A stretch of DNA of 10,291 nucleotides from SYFY01 sp031385325 (lineage in GTDB: Bacteria; Pseudomonadota; Gammaproteobacteria; Pseudomonadales; Azotimanducaceae). The notes under the pieces were generated by a model. That model made no database searches, was not told where the DNA came from, and saw nothing but the letters and a program-made list of their open reading frames with translations. Shown piece after piece: positions 1 through 5,497 of this stretch (positions are counted from its first letter, which is position 1; the number at the start of each line of letters is the position of its first letter). Position numbers and translations under genes: made by a program. The stretch spans positions 1 to 10,291 of the forward strand of contig JANNBJ010000105.1 of assembly GCA_031385325.1 (NCBI GenBank), in the 5' to 3' direction.

Positions 1-448
1 AGGCACCGGCCAGTACGGCCACATCGGCGATGTTGAAGATACCGGTTCGCAGGACTCCCACACCGACGTTCAGGAAATCGACGACATAACCATCGTACAC
101 CAGACGATCAATGAGATTGCCGAGCCCGCCACCGGCCACCAGTGAGAGCGCGATAGTTGTGGCATAAGGCAGTGCGGGTCCAAACAGGACAATACACAGA
201 ACGGCCGTGACAACCGCGCCAACCCCCACTTTGAACAGGAGTTCTCGAGCCTTGTCAGGGAGCGCAGCACCAACACTGAGAAACCCGCCTTTGTTCTCCG
301 CGTACTGAAGTCTGAACACATCGCCCGCGAATGAAACAACTTCATTTCGAGGCAGATACGCTCTCGCTGCCGATTTGGTTATCTGATCACAGCCAACACA
401 ACCAAGCAGCGTCACTACCAAGGTCAACACCTGCATCAATCTGGGCAT
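1..448 (-). CDS. lspA: Signal peptidase II (LspA-like), 3' end outside window
   Basis: Partial gene: 149 codons are visible and the frame is open at the left edge. Reading from 448, the product shows LspA-family features in order: an N-terminal hydrophobic segment ending in CDQITK (about residues 21-26), an ENKGGF motif (about 50-55), a GGGLGNLIDRL motif, a VVDFL motif, and FNIADVAVLAGA at the edge. The aspartates in NLIDR and NIAD are the expected catalytic pair of this membrane aspartyl peptidase, which removes signal peptides from lipidated prolipoproteins in the inner membrane. GAAGGAGG lies just upstream of the ATG and fixes the start. The gene follows the DUF2127 gene by 28 bp, probably in one operon. 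The usual ileS neighbour is absent, and the motif reads ENKGGF instead of the more common ENTGAF, so I infer an accessory paralogue. The symbol denotes the family. Confidence 0.88.
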   Translation of the reverse strand, partial: MPRLMQVLTLVVTLLGCVGCDQITKSAARAYLPRNEVVSFAGDVFRLQYAENKGGFLSVGAALPDKARELLFKVGVGAVVTAVLCIVLFGPALPYATTIALSLVAGGGLGNLIDRLVYDGYVVDFLNVGVGVLRTGIFNIADVAVLAGA

Positions 449-476
449 TCTGCCTCCTTCGACTTATGGGCATTGA

Positions 477-947
477 TCATGCGCTACCGAGCGTTGGCGA
501 ATGGCGGCGTCGAAGCAAGGCTCTCACCATGAGCGCGACGACGGCGACATTCACAGCAAGAAGACCCGCACCATGCCAGGTCAGTTCATGAGCAAGACCA
601 ATCAATTCGAAAGGGATATAGATGGCACCACTCAGCGCTGCGAACAATTCTGCCCACGCTCGCTCGAAGTAGAGACCATACGCTTCGACGAACCGAACCA
701 GCGAGTACAGCGCGGCGCCTGCCGCAAGCAGGCTCAACCGGGTATCGCCAAGCTGAGCCGCAGCATCCAGAAATATCTGCGGGTACTTCGACGCCGGATT
801 GAAGTGGGCGTGCTCAACGAACGAAGCAACTACTTCGTACATGTTCTTGTGAATGACGGAGAGAAGTCCGGTGGCTGCAGCCAGCACAACAACCCCCTTG
901 GTAGCTTCGAGGAAGGCAACGAATCGAACTGCTTTGTCGGTGGCCAT
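477..947 (-). CDS. DUF2127-family membrane protein
   Basis: The 156-residue product matches the DUF2127 family as I know it: an N-terminal helix of the type RFVAFLEATKGVVVLAAATG, an FNPASKYPQIFLDAA segment, then VRFVEAYGLYFERAWAE and a conserved ALSGAIYIPFEL stretch, ending in a hydrophobic helix and an arginine-rich tail. Roughly four hydrophobic segments are visible (about residues 8-30, 68-88, 95-115 and 123-145), so it is an inner-membrane protein. The molecular function of the family is not established. The ATG at 947 has only a weak ribosome binding site (purines about 10 bases upstream). The lspA-like gene starts 28 bp downstream on the same strand with its own strong Shine-Dalgarno sequence, so the pair is probably co-transcribed. 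No attC could be found beside it, so cassette membership is unproven. Confidence 0.85.
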   Translation of the reverse strand: MATDKAVRFVAFLEATKGVVVLAAATGLLSVIHKNMYEVVASFVEHAHFNPASKYPQIFLDAAAQLGDTRLSLLAAGAALYSLVRFVEAYGLYFERAWAELFAALSGAIYIPFELIGLAHELTWHGAGLLAVNVAVVALMVRALLRRRHSPTLGSA

Positions 948-1306
948 GATTGAAACCGATAGGATATGCGGGTGTGTGGATATCGATAGATCGGACCTGC
1001 TGATACGCGGGCGTCATTTTGCTGGCCATCAAAGTCGTTTAGTCTCGAAACTCGGCATGCGATCCTCGTCATTGTATCGTACGACGAACACGAGCGAGGT
1101 AAGCGCACATTGCCGAGATGTCAGCAGAAAAAAACTCTGCGCAGGATTTTTCGAACGCATTTCACTCGGTGGTCAGATCAGGGATATCTCGATACGAGAA
1201 GAGAGTGGAGTTTCTGCGAAGAACTTACTCTGTATGACTCTGCGCCCGGACGATGCAGTTCTAGTCGCTTACCCGCTTGTCACGCATCAATTCGACTTTA
1301 GAACGA
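948..1306. other. Non-coding stretch without recognisable gene
   Basis: About 360 bp between the DUF2127 start and the end of the frameshifted SnoaL-like gene. I see no convincing coding frame on either strand: the + strand open frames here have no family resemblance and overlap the DUF2127 gene in antisense. I see no attC core pair. The part next to 947 must hold the promoter of the DUF2127-lspA pair, but no clear -35/-10 could be assigned. Confidence 0.5.
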
Positions 1307-1704
1307 TCACCTCAATAGTGTCTGACTCTGATAATCATCGCTATCAAACCAGCCTCGTGATTCAACTACCAAGTTGTTGGAGTCGACATCCCATTCTTCC
1401 CAGCCAACAACACGCAGAGGCTTTCCGCTGGACGCACGTGCGTACCCGTAAACGTCCAGAGGTACGCAACGTGGTCACCCGCACAGCGCAGTAGATCGCA
1501 AACAAGCCTCAGGTCTGGTACATCCGCAAAGAACCTGGCAGCCATTTCTGCAACCCCCTTCCGACCAAGCCATGGATCTCCGCGATTGATAACGATTCGT
1601 CCGTTCGTCACATAGAACGCTGCGACGGCATCCGGCGAACCGGAATTCCATGCCTCAGCATATGCGGCAGCCAGTCTTTTGACTCGCTCGTGATCGATTG
1701 CCAT
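1307..1704 (-). pseudogene. SnoaL-like (NTF2-fold) protein, frameshifted
   Basis: The frame from the ATG at 1704 (Shine-Dalgarno AGGAGA 6 bases upstream) encodes a SnoaL-like N-terminal half: a helix with AAAYAEAWNSGSPDAVAAFY, a VINRGDPWLGRKGV segment and VAYLWTFTGTH near residue 88. After Arg91 this frame gives an unrelated tail and stops at 1366. The other frame continues the family pattern from about 1429: SGKPLRVVGWEEWDVDSNN, then LVVESRGWFDSDDY, ending at the TGA 1307-1309. One base appears to be missing at about 1430-1431, where only two bases lie between the Arg91 codon and the resumed frame. SnoaL-like proteins are small NTF2-fold proteins, some enzymatic; the substrate here is unknown. 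This may be a decayed cassette gene, since an intact SnoaL-like gene occurs in cassette 2. A sequencing error could also explain the shift. Confidence 0.75.
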
Positions 1705-1854
1705 GCGGCTCTCCTATAAAGCAAATCTTCTTCAATACTCTTTTTGCGCCACGAGTAGTCGTAGCTAAACTCCCCGTCGGTCGATGAGCGTTGACTCGAG
1801 GAGCCGGAAGTCTCGCAACACGATTTGCAAAGTTATGGCTCCGAGCAGTGAGGA

Positions 1855-2133
1855 TCAGATATCGGCTCGCTCTACCAAGGACCTATGAGGCGAGCTCGAT
1901 GCCACAGAAACCGATGAGCAAGCGTCATCCAAAGCCTCATTCCATCGTGTAGGTACCGCGTCTGACGAGGGATCGCCCTCAACAATGAACACTCCAAAAG
2001 CCCGCCGTCGCCCCTTCCGTTCCCAAGCCGCAGCGAGGGAGCCTACAGTGAGGGGCTCAAAAGTTACATCTGCTTTCATCCTATGAAGCAACACAAAAAA
2101 ATGCGCGCCGGCGAAGTGAGGTGCATTCTCCAC
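1855..2133 (-). CDS. Doubtful small ORF left of attC6
   Basis: I do not recognise this 92-codon frame. It begins with GTG at 2133, about 40 bp after the core site that ends cassette 6, which is where a next cassette gene would be expected to start. An internal ATG at 2079 is an alternative start. The product has a plausible central part (VTFEPLTVGSLAAAWERKG, then RAFGVFIVEGDP) but a low-complexity serine-rich C-terminal tail and no signal peptide or membrane segment. Ribosome binding sites are weak for both starts, and no attC follows the stop codon. It could be a cassette gene whose attC was lost, a truncated gene, or chance. Confidence 0.3.
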   Translation of the reverse strand: MENAPHFAGAHFFVLLHRMKADVTFEPLTVGSLAAAWERKGRRRAFGVFIVEGDPSSDAVPTRWNEALDDACSSVSVASSSPHRSLVERADI

Positions 2134-2168
2134 TGGCTCGCTGGCTAACGGAGCGTCGCTGCAGCCAC

Positions 2169-2240
2169 GCCTAACTTATGACATGAGGGGTTCAAAAAAA
2201 GCGCAGCCTTTTTGTCATCCCCTCGATGGAAGGGTTCGGC
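2169..2240 (-). other. attC6, recombination site of cassette 6 (72 bp)
   Basis: The cores are GCCTAAC at 2169-2175 (R' read as GTTAGGC on the - strand) and GTTCGGC at 2234-2240 (R''). Inside them the arms CATGAGGGG (2182-2190) and CCCCTCGATG pair fully, except for one unpaired G in the right arm on the + strand. That is the position and base of the conserved extrahelical G of attC bottom strands. The terminal structure is an A/T-rich hairpin. R'' differs by one base from the core at the start of cassette 6 (GTTGGGC). The inner sequence is unlike the 100-bp sites in this array, so this cassette probably came from another attC lineage. Confidence 0.75.
2194..2213 (-). terminator. Terminator-like hairpin inside attC6
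   Basis: Read on the - strand, the terminal loop region of attC6 is an A-run, a small GC hairpin (GGCTGCGC) and then seven T residues, resembling an intrinsic terminator downstream of the DUF4287 gene. The GC stem is only two to three pairs, so termination would be weak. Confidence 0.3.
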
Positions 2241-2286
2241 GTCGCCGGCTGTAGCCGCGTATGCAAGTGTGCTTTCAATTAATTGC

Positions 2287-2496
2287 CTACCTCTTGGCAA
2301 GAAAGTGGGCCACCAAGGCGTTTGCATGACCATGCCCGAATTTGTACTTCTTCTTCAGTAAGTTAACGAGTTCCATGTGCTTCAGGTCACCTGCCTGTTG
2401 GAGAATCTCCATCCAGTGAGGGATTGGCTTCCCGTATGTCTTCTCAATAGATGGGAAGTACGAGGCTGGTCCCTTGACCTTCGGGGCTTCTGACAT
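2287..2496 (-). CDS. DUF4287-family small protein (cassette 6)
   Basis: This 69-residue product fits the DUF4287 family: SIEKTYGKPIPHWMEIL, then a leucine/lysine segment HMELVNLLKKKYKFG, then GHGHANALVAHFLAKR, the family's characteristic glycine-histidine-rich C-terminal motif. It is a soluble, basic protein with no membrane segment. Its biochemical role is not known to me. The ATG at 2496 is preceded by CAGGAGAG at suitable distance. It is the only gene of cassette 6; its stop codon lies 46 bp before the R'' core of attC6, and a 134-bp leader separates it from the cassette's left-hand neighbour. The leader carries no gene but contains a short stretch (about 2536-2555) resembling the inner stem of the 100-bp attC sites. 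Confidence 0.82.
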   Translation of the reverse strand: MSEAPKVKGPASYFPSIEKTYGKPIPHWMEILQQAGDLKHMELVNLLKKKYKFGHGHANALVAHFLAKR

Positions 2497-2630
2497 CGCT
2501 CTCTCCTGGGTTCAGTTGTGGAGTCGTCGAATTGGCAGCGCGACCTTTTTTGCACCCTAAGCCAGGGCGTTCATTCTGGTTCGGGGAAAGAATCGGCACT
2601 ACGATGCTTCGAAGGGGTCTCGTTTGCGAC

Positions 2631-2696
2631 GCCCAACGCCTGCGCTCAGCAAAAGGCGTGAACAGGCGTTGGGTCCGATGCACTTCAAAGTTGAAC
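2631..2696 (-). other. attC5, atypical or rearranged recombination site of cassette 5
   Basis: The left end matches the left arms of the 100-bp sites (GCCCAAC core at 2631-2637, then GCCTGCGCTCAGC). The right end matches their right part (AAAAGGCGTGAAC and GGGTCCGATGCACT, ending in the core GTTGAAC at 2690-2696). About 34 bp of the inner region are missing. A second possible R'' core, GTTGGGT at 2668-2674, is exactly what the start of cassette 5 predicts. With the left core it forms a perfect 11-bp inverted repeat (2632-2642 with 2663-2673). The R''=GTTGAAC reading does not match the cassette start. The site is related to the others but may be a deletion product or hybrid. Confidence 0.6.
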
Positions 2697-2713
2697 CTAA
2701 GCGGCCGGACGGG

Positions 2714-3007
2714 TTACTTTGCTGCTGCATAGAGCTTCATTCCCAGTGCATCGATAACCCGGAGAATTGTATCGAACCCGGGACTGCGTTCGCCGGATAA
2801 TGCCTTATAGAGGCTCTCTCTTGACAAGCCCGTATCTCGAGCGACTTGTGACATTCCTTTCGCCTTGGCGATGTTCCCGAGCGCCTGTGCAATGAAAGCA
2901 GCATCACCATTAGCCTCTTCCAGGCAAGCTTCTAAGTAGAGCGCCATTTCTTCGGGGGTACGAGGATGTTCTGCTGTGTCGTACCGATAAGTCTTGGTCT
3001 TAGCCAT
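2714..3007 (-). CDS. HI1420/HigA-type antitoxin (cassette 5)
   Basis: The 97-residue product belongs to the addiction-module antidote family typified by HI1420, with a helix-turn-helix domain at about residues 45-85: an LGNIAKAKGMSQVARDTGLS first half, then RESLYKALSGERSPGFDTIL and a C-terminal VIDALGMKLY. The N-terminus (KTYRYDTAEH.RTPEEMALYLEACLEE) is the usual toxin-binding arm of this family. It would normally neutralise the toxin encoded just upstream and repress the operon. The ATG at 3007 lies 5 bp after the toxin stop codon. The gene looks intact, whereas the upstream toxin gene has lost its start codon and carries a premature stop, so the antitoxin is probably an orphan. Its stop codon is close to the R'' end of attC5. 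Confidence 0.9.
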   Translation of the reverse strand: MAKTKTYRYDTAEHPRTPEEMALYLEACLEEANGDAAFIAQALGNIAKAKGMSQVARDTGLSRESLYKALSGERSPGFDTILRVIDALGMKLYAAAK

Positions 3008-3012
3008 AACGA

Positions 3013-3309
3013 TTACTCTTCAAGATTCTGTGCCAGTCGAATGGCTCGCTTGATATCCCTTTCTTGAGAGGATTTGTCTCCGCCAACCAACAGGAAGACC
3101 ACGGTTCTTCGACGCTTCGTGTAATAGATCCGATATCCAGGTCGGTAATCGATACGCAGTTCGGAAACGGTCTCACCAATAACCTTGGTATCGCCGAATA
3201 CTCATTGCGCGACTCGGTCGAGACGAGCAAGTACACGAACTCTGACCCTCGCATCTCTGAGATCGTCGAGCCAAGAGGTAAAGACTTCTGTACGTCGGAT
3301 TTCATACGT
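3013..3309 (-). pseudogene. RelE/ParE-family (HI1419-type) toxin, nonsense mutant
   Basis: One reading frame on the - strand encodes a complete toxin of the HI1419 type except for two lesions. It begins TYEIRRTEVFTSWLDDLRD, has an in-frame TGA at codon 36 (3202-3204), and continues FGDTKVIGETVSELRIDY, RPGYRIYYTKRRRTVVFLL and GGDKSSQERDIKRAIRLAQ to a TAA at 3013-3015. The SELRIDYRPGYRIYY motif is the family hallmark. The expected initiator (ATG-TAT-GAA in relatives) reads ACG-TAT-GAA here. No ATG, GTG or TTG occurs in frame between it and the upstream TAG. Family toxins are ribosome-dependent mRNA interferases or gyrase poisons. The downstream antitoxin remains intact. An ATG at 3318 lies in another frame that does not encode the toxin. 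Confidence 0.85.
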
Positions 3310-3318
3310 GCGACCATC

Positions 3319-3360
3319 GTAGCCTTGTGGCTACATGCCTTCAACAGCAGATTTTGCTGT
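3319..3360 (-). promoter_or_regulatory. Possible operator of the cassette 5 toxin-antitoxin operon
   Basis: Two short perfect dyads lie just upstream of the toxin frame: GTAGCC/GGCTAC around a 4-base loop (3319-3334) and ACAGCA/TGCTGT around a 5-base spacer (3344-3360). Toxin-antitoxin operons of this kind are usually autorepressed through such dyads by the helix-turn-helix antitoxin. The assignment rests on position and symmetry only. Confidence 0.35.
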
Positions 3361-3374
3361 ACTGTCTAGCTGCC

Positions 3375-3474
3375 ACCCAACGTCTGCGGTCAGCGGACCG
3401 ATGGGTGGGCGCGACTTTTGCTTCCGGCAAAAGGCGTGAACACCTAGCGGGTCCGATGCACTGCATTGTTAGAC
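3375..3474 (-). other. attC4, recombination site of cassette 4 (100 bp)
   Basis: The cores are ACCCAAC (3375-3381) and GTTAGAC (3468-3474). R'' (GTCTAAC on the - strand) is the exact complement of the core that opens cassette 4 at attC3. The arms around TGCGGTCAGCGG and CCGATGCACTGC and the inner TTTTGC/GCAAAA stem are shared with attC1 and attC3. The brnA stop codon lies within R''. Confidence 0.92.
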
Positions 3475-3783
3475 GGAGGCATCACGATACGCGCGCAGAA
3501 CAAGATTGATGCGAGTCTGATATCCAGGGCCTTGCGATTTGAACCATTCAAGGACATCAGCATCAACTCGTAGTGATATAGATTCTTTTGCCGGTAACGG
3601 TTTCATGCCTCGACGTACTATTCCTTTGACGATGTGTTCGACTGAGGCTTCGGGATGTTCAATACTGGCCGAAACCTTTGTCTTACCCGAACGCACCCTC
3701 GACCAATCAGTTTCCGACGGCCTCGAAGTAGATGCGCGCTTCCGAGCGGGTTGCTTTGCGGAAGGAGATGATGCGGACTTCAT
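3469..3783 (-). CDS. brnA: BrnA-type antitoxin (cassette 4)
   Basis: The C-terminal two thirds is typical BrnA: SRPSETDWSRVRSGKTKV, then IVRRGMKPLPAKESISLRVD, then ADVLEWFKSQGPGYQTRINLVLRAYRD, a ribbon-helix-helix DNA-binding and dimerisation module. BrnA binds and neutralises the BrnT ribonuclease-like toxin and represses the operon. I chose the ATG at 3783 (104 residues) because AGAGA lies 6 bases upstream; ATG 3789 and a longer frame to 3834 are possible. It overlaps the brnT 3' end by about 75 bp, which suggests translational coupling. The last sense codon (GTC) and the TAA stop are supplied by the attC4 R'' core GTCTAAC, so gene and recombination site share bases. Confidence 0.93.
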   Translation of the reverse strand: MKSASSPSAKQPARKRASTSRPSETDWSRVRSGKTKVSASIEHPEASVEHIVKGIVRRGMKPLPAKESISLRVDADVLEWFKSQGPGYQTRINLVLRAYRDASV

Positions 3784-3982
3784 TTGCATTCTCTGTATGT
3801 GCGATAGAAACGGGAATTCCCGATAGTAGACCAAGCGTTACAAATCGTTGCTCTCGATACACGATGCGATCGTCTTCGAATGTGAAAGTGACACCCTCGA
3901 AGACAGCATAGGCATCGATGAAGTCGATACCGTGGTCCCGAAGGTTTGACTTCCGTTTTCGCTCCGACCATACGAAACGCAT
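3707..3982 (-). CDS. brnT: BrnT-type ribonuclease toxin (cassette 4)
   Basis: The 91-residue product is a full-length BrnT: FVWSERKRKSNLRDHGIDF at the N-terminus (the conserved W.E.K...N...HGI.F pattern), a central DDRIVYREQRFVTLGLL segment, an IPVSIAHTENANEVRIIS strand and the C-terminal RKATRSEARIYFE motif. BrnT is a RelE-fold toxin that cleaves RNA and stops growth until BrnA binds it. No clear Shine-Dalgarno precedes the ATG at 3982. Instead a -10-like TATACA (- strand) ends about 11 bases upstream, which would give a very short leader or leaderless transcript. Having its own promoter would let the pair be expressed wherever the cassette sits, consistent with array-stabilising toxin-antitoxin cassettes known from chromosomal integrons. 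Confidence 0.94.
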   Translation of the reverse strand: MRFVWSERKRKSNLRDHGIDFIDAYAVFEGVTFTFEDDRIVYREQRFVTLGLLSGIPVSIAHTENANEVRIISFRKATRSEARIYFEAVGN

Positions 3983-3999
3983 GTACGTACTGTATATAC
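3983..3999 (-). promoter_or_regulatory. Candidate brnTA promoter and operator
   Basis: Two 8-bp palindromes, GTACGTAC (3983-3990) and GTATATAC (3992-3999), stand one base apart directly before the brnT ATG and overlap a -10-like TATACA on the - strand. The arrangement suits autorepression by a ribbon-helix-helix antitoxin such as BrnA. The matching -35 element (TTGCGG, about 16 bases further upstream) is weak. Confidence 0.45.
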
Positions 4000-4032
4000 G
4001 TTTCTAGAAAACCGCAACACCATTGCCCCTCC

Positions 4033-4132
4033 GTCTAACGTCGGCAGTCAGCGGACCGATGGGTGGGCGCGACTTTTGCCCGCGGCAAAAGGCGTGAACA
4101 CCCGGCGGGTCCGATGCACTGCATTGTTGGGC
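4033..4132 (-). other. attC3, recombination site of cassette 3 (100 bp)
   Basis: The cores are GTCTAAC (4033-4039) and GTTGGGC (4126-4132). R'' (GCCCAAC on the - strand) exactly complements the core opening cassette 3 at attC2. The inner arms GGGTG and CACCC pair, and TTTTGCC/GGCAAAA forms the terminal stem. It is almost identical to attC1 and attC4 outside the cores. Confidence 0.93.
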
Positions 4133-4138
4133 GAGGAA

Positions 4139-4603
4139 TCATGCCTTGCCACTCGTCTTCAGTGCGGGTTGAAAAATCTCATAGTGAGCTAGCTCTGGAT
4201 AGTTCGAAAGCCACCGTCTGATTGAAGAGCGGAAGTTGGGCCATCGATCGATCTCGATCTGAACATCCTTCATTCCAGCTGCGAAGAAAGCCTCGTCAAC
4301 CTGGCCATTGTCGTATGCAGTTTGGATCGAAGCCCAGATGTTGCAGAACATCATCGCGAAGTTGTAGATGCGTTCTTGCTCGTCCGCTGACAACGCGGTG
4401 TTTTTTTGGAGCAACTGGCGCAACTCCGAATCAGAGACGACCATTCTGTTGAGATCGTTGAACTGATTCATGATCTCCTTGGTGGCACTAAACCGCGAGA
4501 GTTCATTGGTCCGTCTGATCTGGATGGCAAGATAGAGCAAAGTAGCGAAGACGGCCATCGCCCCGGCGACTTGCCCGATCGCGCCAATAGCCTCCCAGTT
4601 CAT
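4139..4603 (-). CDS. Membrane-anchored protein of unknown function (cassette 3)
   Basis: I do not recognise a named family in this 154-residue protein, although small proteins with one N-terminal membrane helix and a helical soluble tail are common in integron cassettes. Residues about 5-27 (AIGAIGQVAGAMAVFATLLY onward) form one transmembrane helix, followed by the basic QIRRTNE, so the tail is probably cytoplasmic. The rest is rich in predicted helix, with QFNDLNRMVVSDSELRQLL, then an aromatic segment near IYNFAMMFCNIWASIQTAY, and a tryptophan-rich end (RWPNFRSSIRRWLSNY). GGGAGA about 7 bases before the ATG at 4603 supports the start. The stop codon is 6 bp from the R'' core of attC3, and the leader from the cassette boundary is about 58 bp. 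Confidence 0.85.
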   Translation of the reverse strand: MNWEAIGAIGQVAGAMAVFATLLYLAIQIRRTNELSRFSATKEIMNQFNDLNRMVVSDSELRQLLQKNTALSADEQERIYNFAMMFCNIWASIQTAYDNGQVDEAFFAAGMKDVQIEIDRWPNFRSSIRRWLSNYPELAHYEIFQPALKTSGKA

Positions 4604-4655
4604 CTGCCATCTCCCAGTGTGAATAAGTACGTCACGCTCGCGCAGCCGTCACACC

Positions 4656-4755
4656 GCCCAACGCCGCAGGTTAGCCGCACGATCCGTGGGCGCGACTTTT
4701 GCGTACAGCAAAAGGCGTGAACACGGGTCGGGTCGGCTACACCTGCTGGTTAGGC
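4656..4755 (-). other. attC2, recombination site of cassette 2 (100 bp)
   Basis: The cores are GCCCAAC (4656-4662) and GTTAGGC (4749-4755); R'' exactly complements the core opening cassette 2 at attC1. The arms GCAGGTTAGCCG (left) and CGGCTACACCTGC (right) pair over all 12 positions with one unpaired C at 4740. These arms differ in sequence from attC1/3/4 yet keep pairing, as do CCGTG/CACGG (GGGTG/CACCC in attC3). Such covariation shows that the folded strand is selected. Confidence 0.92.
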
Positions 4756-4807
4756 AACGCACGGGATTGATCCTGGAGCAACCAACCAGGGTAGAGACGC
4801 CAACCGG

Positions 4808-5254
4808 CTACCTGCTATCAAGGTGGCCTCTGCGTGAGGCAAAGCGCCAACCAGAATCGGTTCTTTGGAAGACGTCCTCATAGATGCCAGAAAACAGCAC
4901 TCGGCAAGGAGATCCGTCATAGGGTTGCTGCGTGCAGATCACCATCGTGCGACCAGCCACTCGGCCAGGTGAAACTGGCCGGAGCATGGTGTTCGTCTGG
5001 ATATGCCGGGGTTGACCGGGTCGATTGAGTTCCCCGGAACGAATCCCTTGCATGACGTTGAGGCGTTCATCATTGGTCGACGTCGAGATGAGTGGAGAAG
5101 CCGAACCCGCGTTGTAGAAGGACAATTCCGCGTCCTCTAGGAAAAGTGCCACATAGTCTGTAAGGCGATCTTCGTCGAAGGAATAGCTGTACTCAGATAT
5201 CAACTCGAGAATGTCGGCTCGATCGTCAGGCGATAATTTCGAATTGCGTTCCAC
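4808..5254 (-). CDS. SnoaL-like NTF2-fold protein (cassette 2)
   Basis: The 148-residue product has the layout of the SnoaL-like/NTF2 superfamily: an N-terminal helix (DDRADILELISEYSYSFDE) leading to RLTDYVALFLEDAELSFY, a middle part containing RHIQTNTMLRPVS, then long strands (GRVAGRTMVICTQQP) and a C-terminal GIYEDVFQRTDSGWRFASRR strand pair. This fold hosts hydratases, dehydratases, isomerases and binding proteins; which applies here cannot be told. The start is GTG at 5254, preceded by AAAGGAG with 6 bases between, a strong ribosome binding site. The stop lies 52 bp before the R'' core of attC2. A 140-bp leader without a gene separates it from the cassette boundary. The frameshifted gene at 1307-1704 belongs to the same broad fold but is not closely similar. 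Confidence 0.85.
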   Translation of the reverse strand: MERNSKLSPDDRADILELISEYSYSFDEDRLTDYVALFLEDAELSFYNAGSASPLISTSTNDERLNVMQGIRSGELNRPGQPRHIQTNTMLRPVSPGRVAGRTMVICTQQPYDGSPCRVLFSGIYEDVFQRTDSGWRFASRRGHLDSR

Positions 5255-5394
5255 AAAGAGCTCCTTTCACGTATTTGGGGCAGAGTATGCCGACTGTCGC
5301 CAGCCCCACAACTTAGAGGTTAAGCGGTTCGCTACTCTACTGGGCCTGCCCTATGATTTCCTTGCCCTTAACCGTTTGATTCGCTTGCCACGTG

Positions 5395-5494
5395 GCCTAA
5401 CGTCGGCAGTCAGCGGCGCGATGGGTGGGCGCGACTTTTGCCTCCGGCAAAAGGCGTGAACTCCCAGCGGGTCCGATGCACTGCATTGTTAGGC
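5395..5494 (-). other. attC1, recombination site of cassette 1 (100 bp)
   Basis: The cores are GCCTAAC (5395-5401) and GTTAGGC (5488-5494); R'' exactly complements the attI-side core of cassette 1. The arms GCAGTCAGCGG and CCGATGCACTGC pair apart from one mismatch and one unpaired C (5479). TTTTGCC/GGCAAAA forms the terminal stem. It has the same length and near-identical interior as attC3 and attC4. Confidence 0.93.
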
Positions 5495-5497
5495 GTT

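Noticed and set aside
501..953. 150-codon open frame on the + strand
   Set aside because: It lies wholly antisense to the DUF2127 gene, whose protein is clearly conserved; it looks like a mirror frame.
853..1494. 213-codon open frame on the + strand
   Set aside because: It overlaps the DUF2127 gene and the SnoaL-like gene in antisense, has no family resemblance and an irregular composition.
1759..1840. Possible attC left of cassette 7 (GCTAAAC with GTTATGGC)
   Set aside because: The cores deviate from consensus and the sequence between them does not form paired arms.
2145..2333. 62-codon - strand frame across attC6
   Set aside because: It spans the attC site and the end of the DUF4287 gene in another frame; no coding signal.
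3000..3344. 114-codon - strand frame starting at an ATG before the toxin region
   Set aside because: Its product has no toxin similarity; the neighbouring frame encodes the RelE/ParE motifs despite its premature stop.
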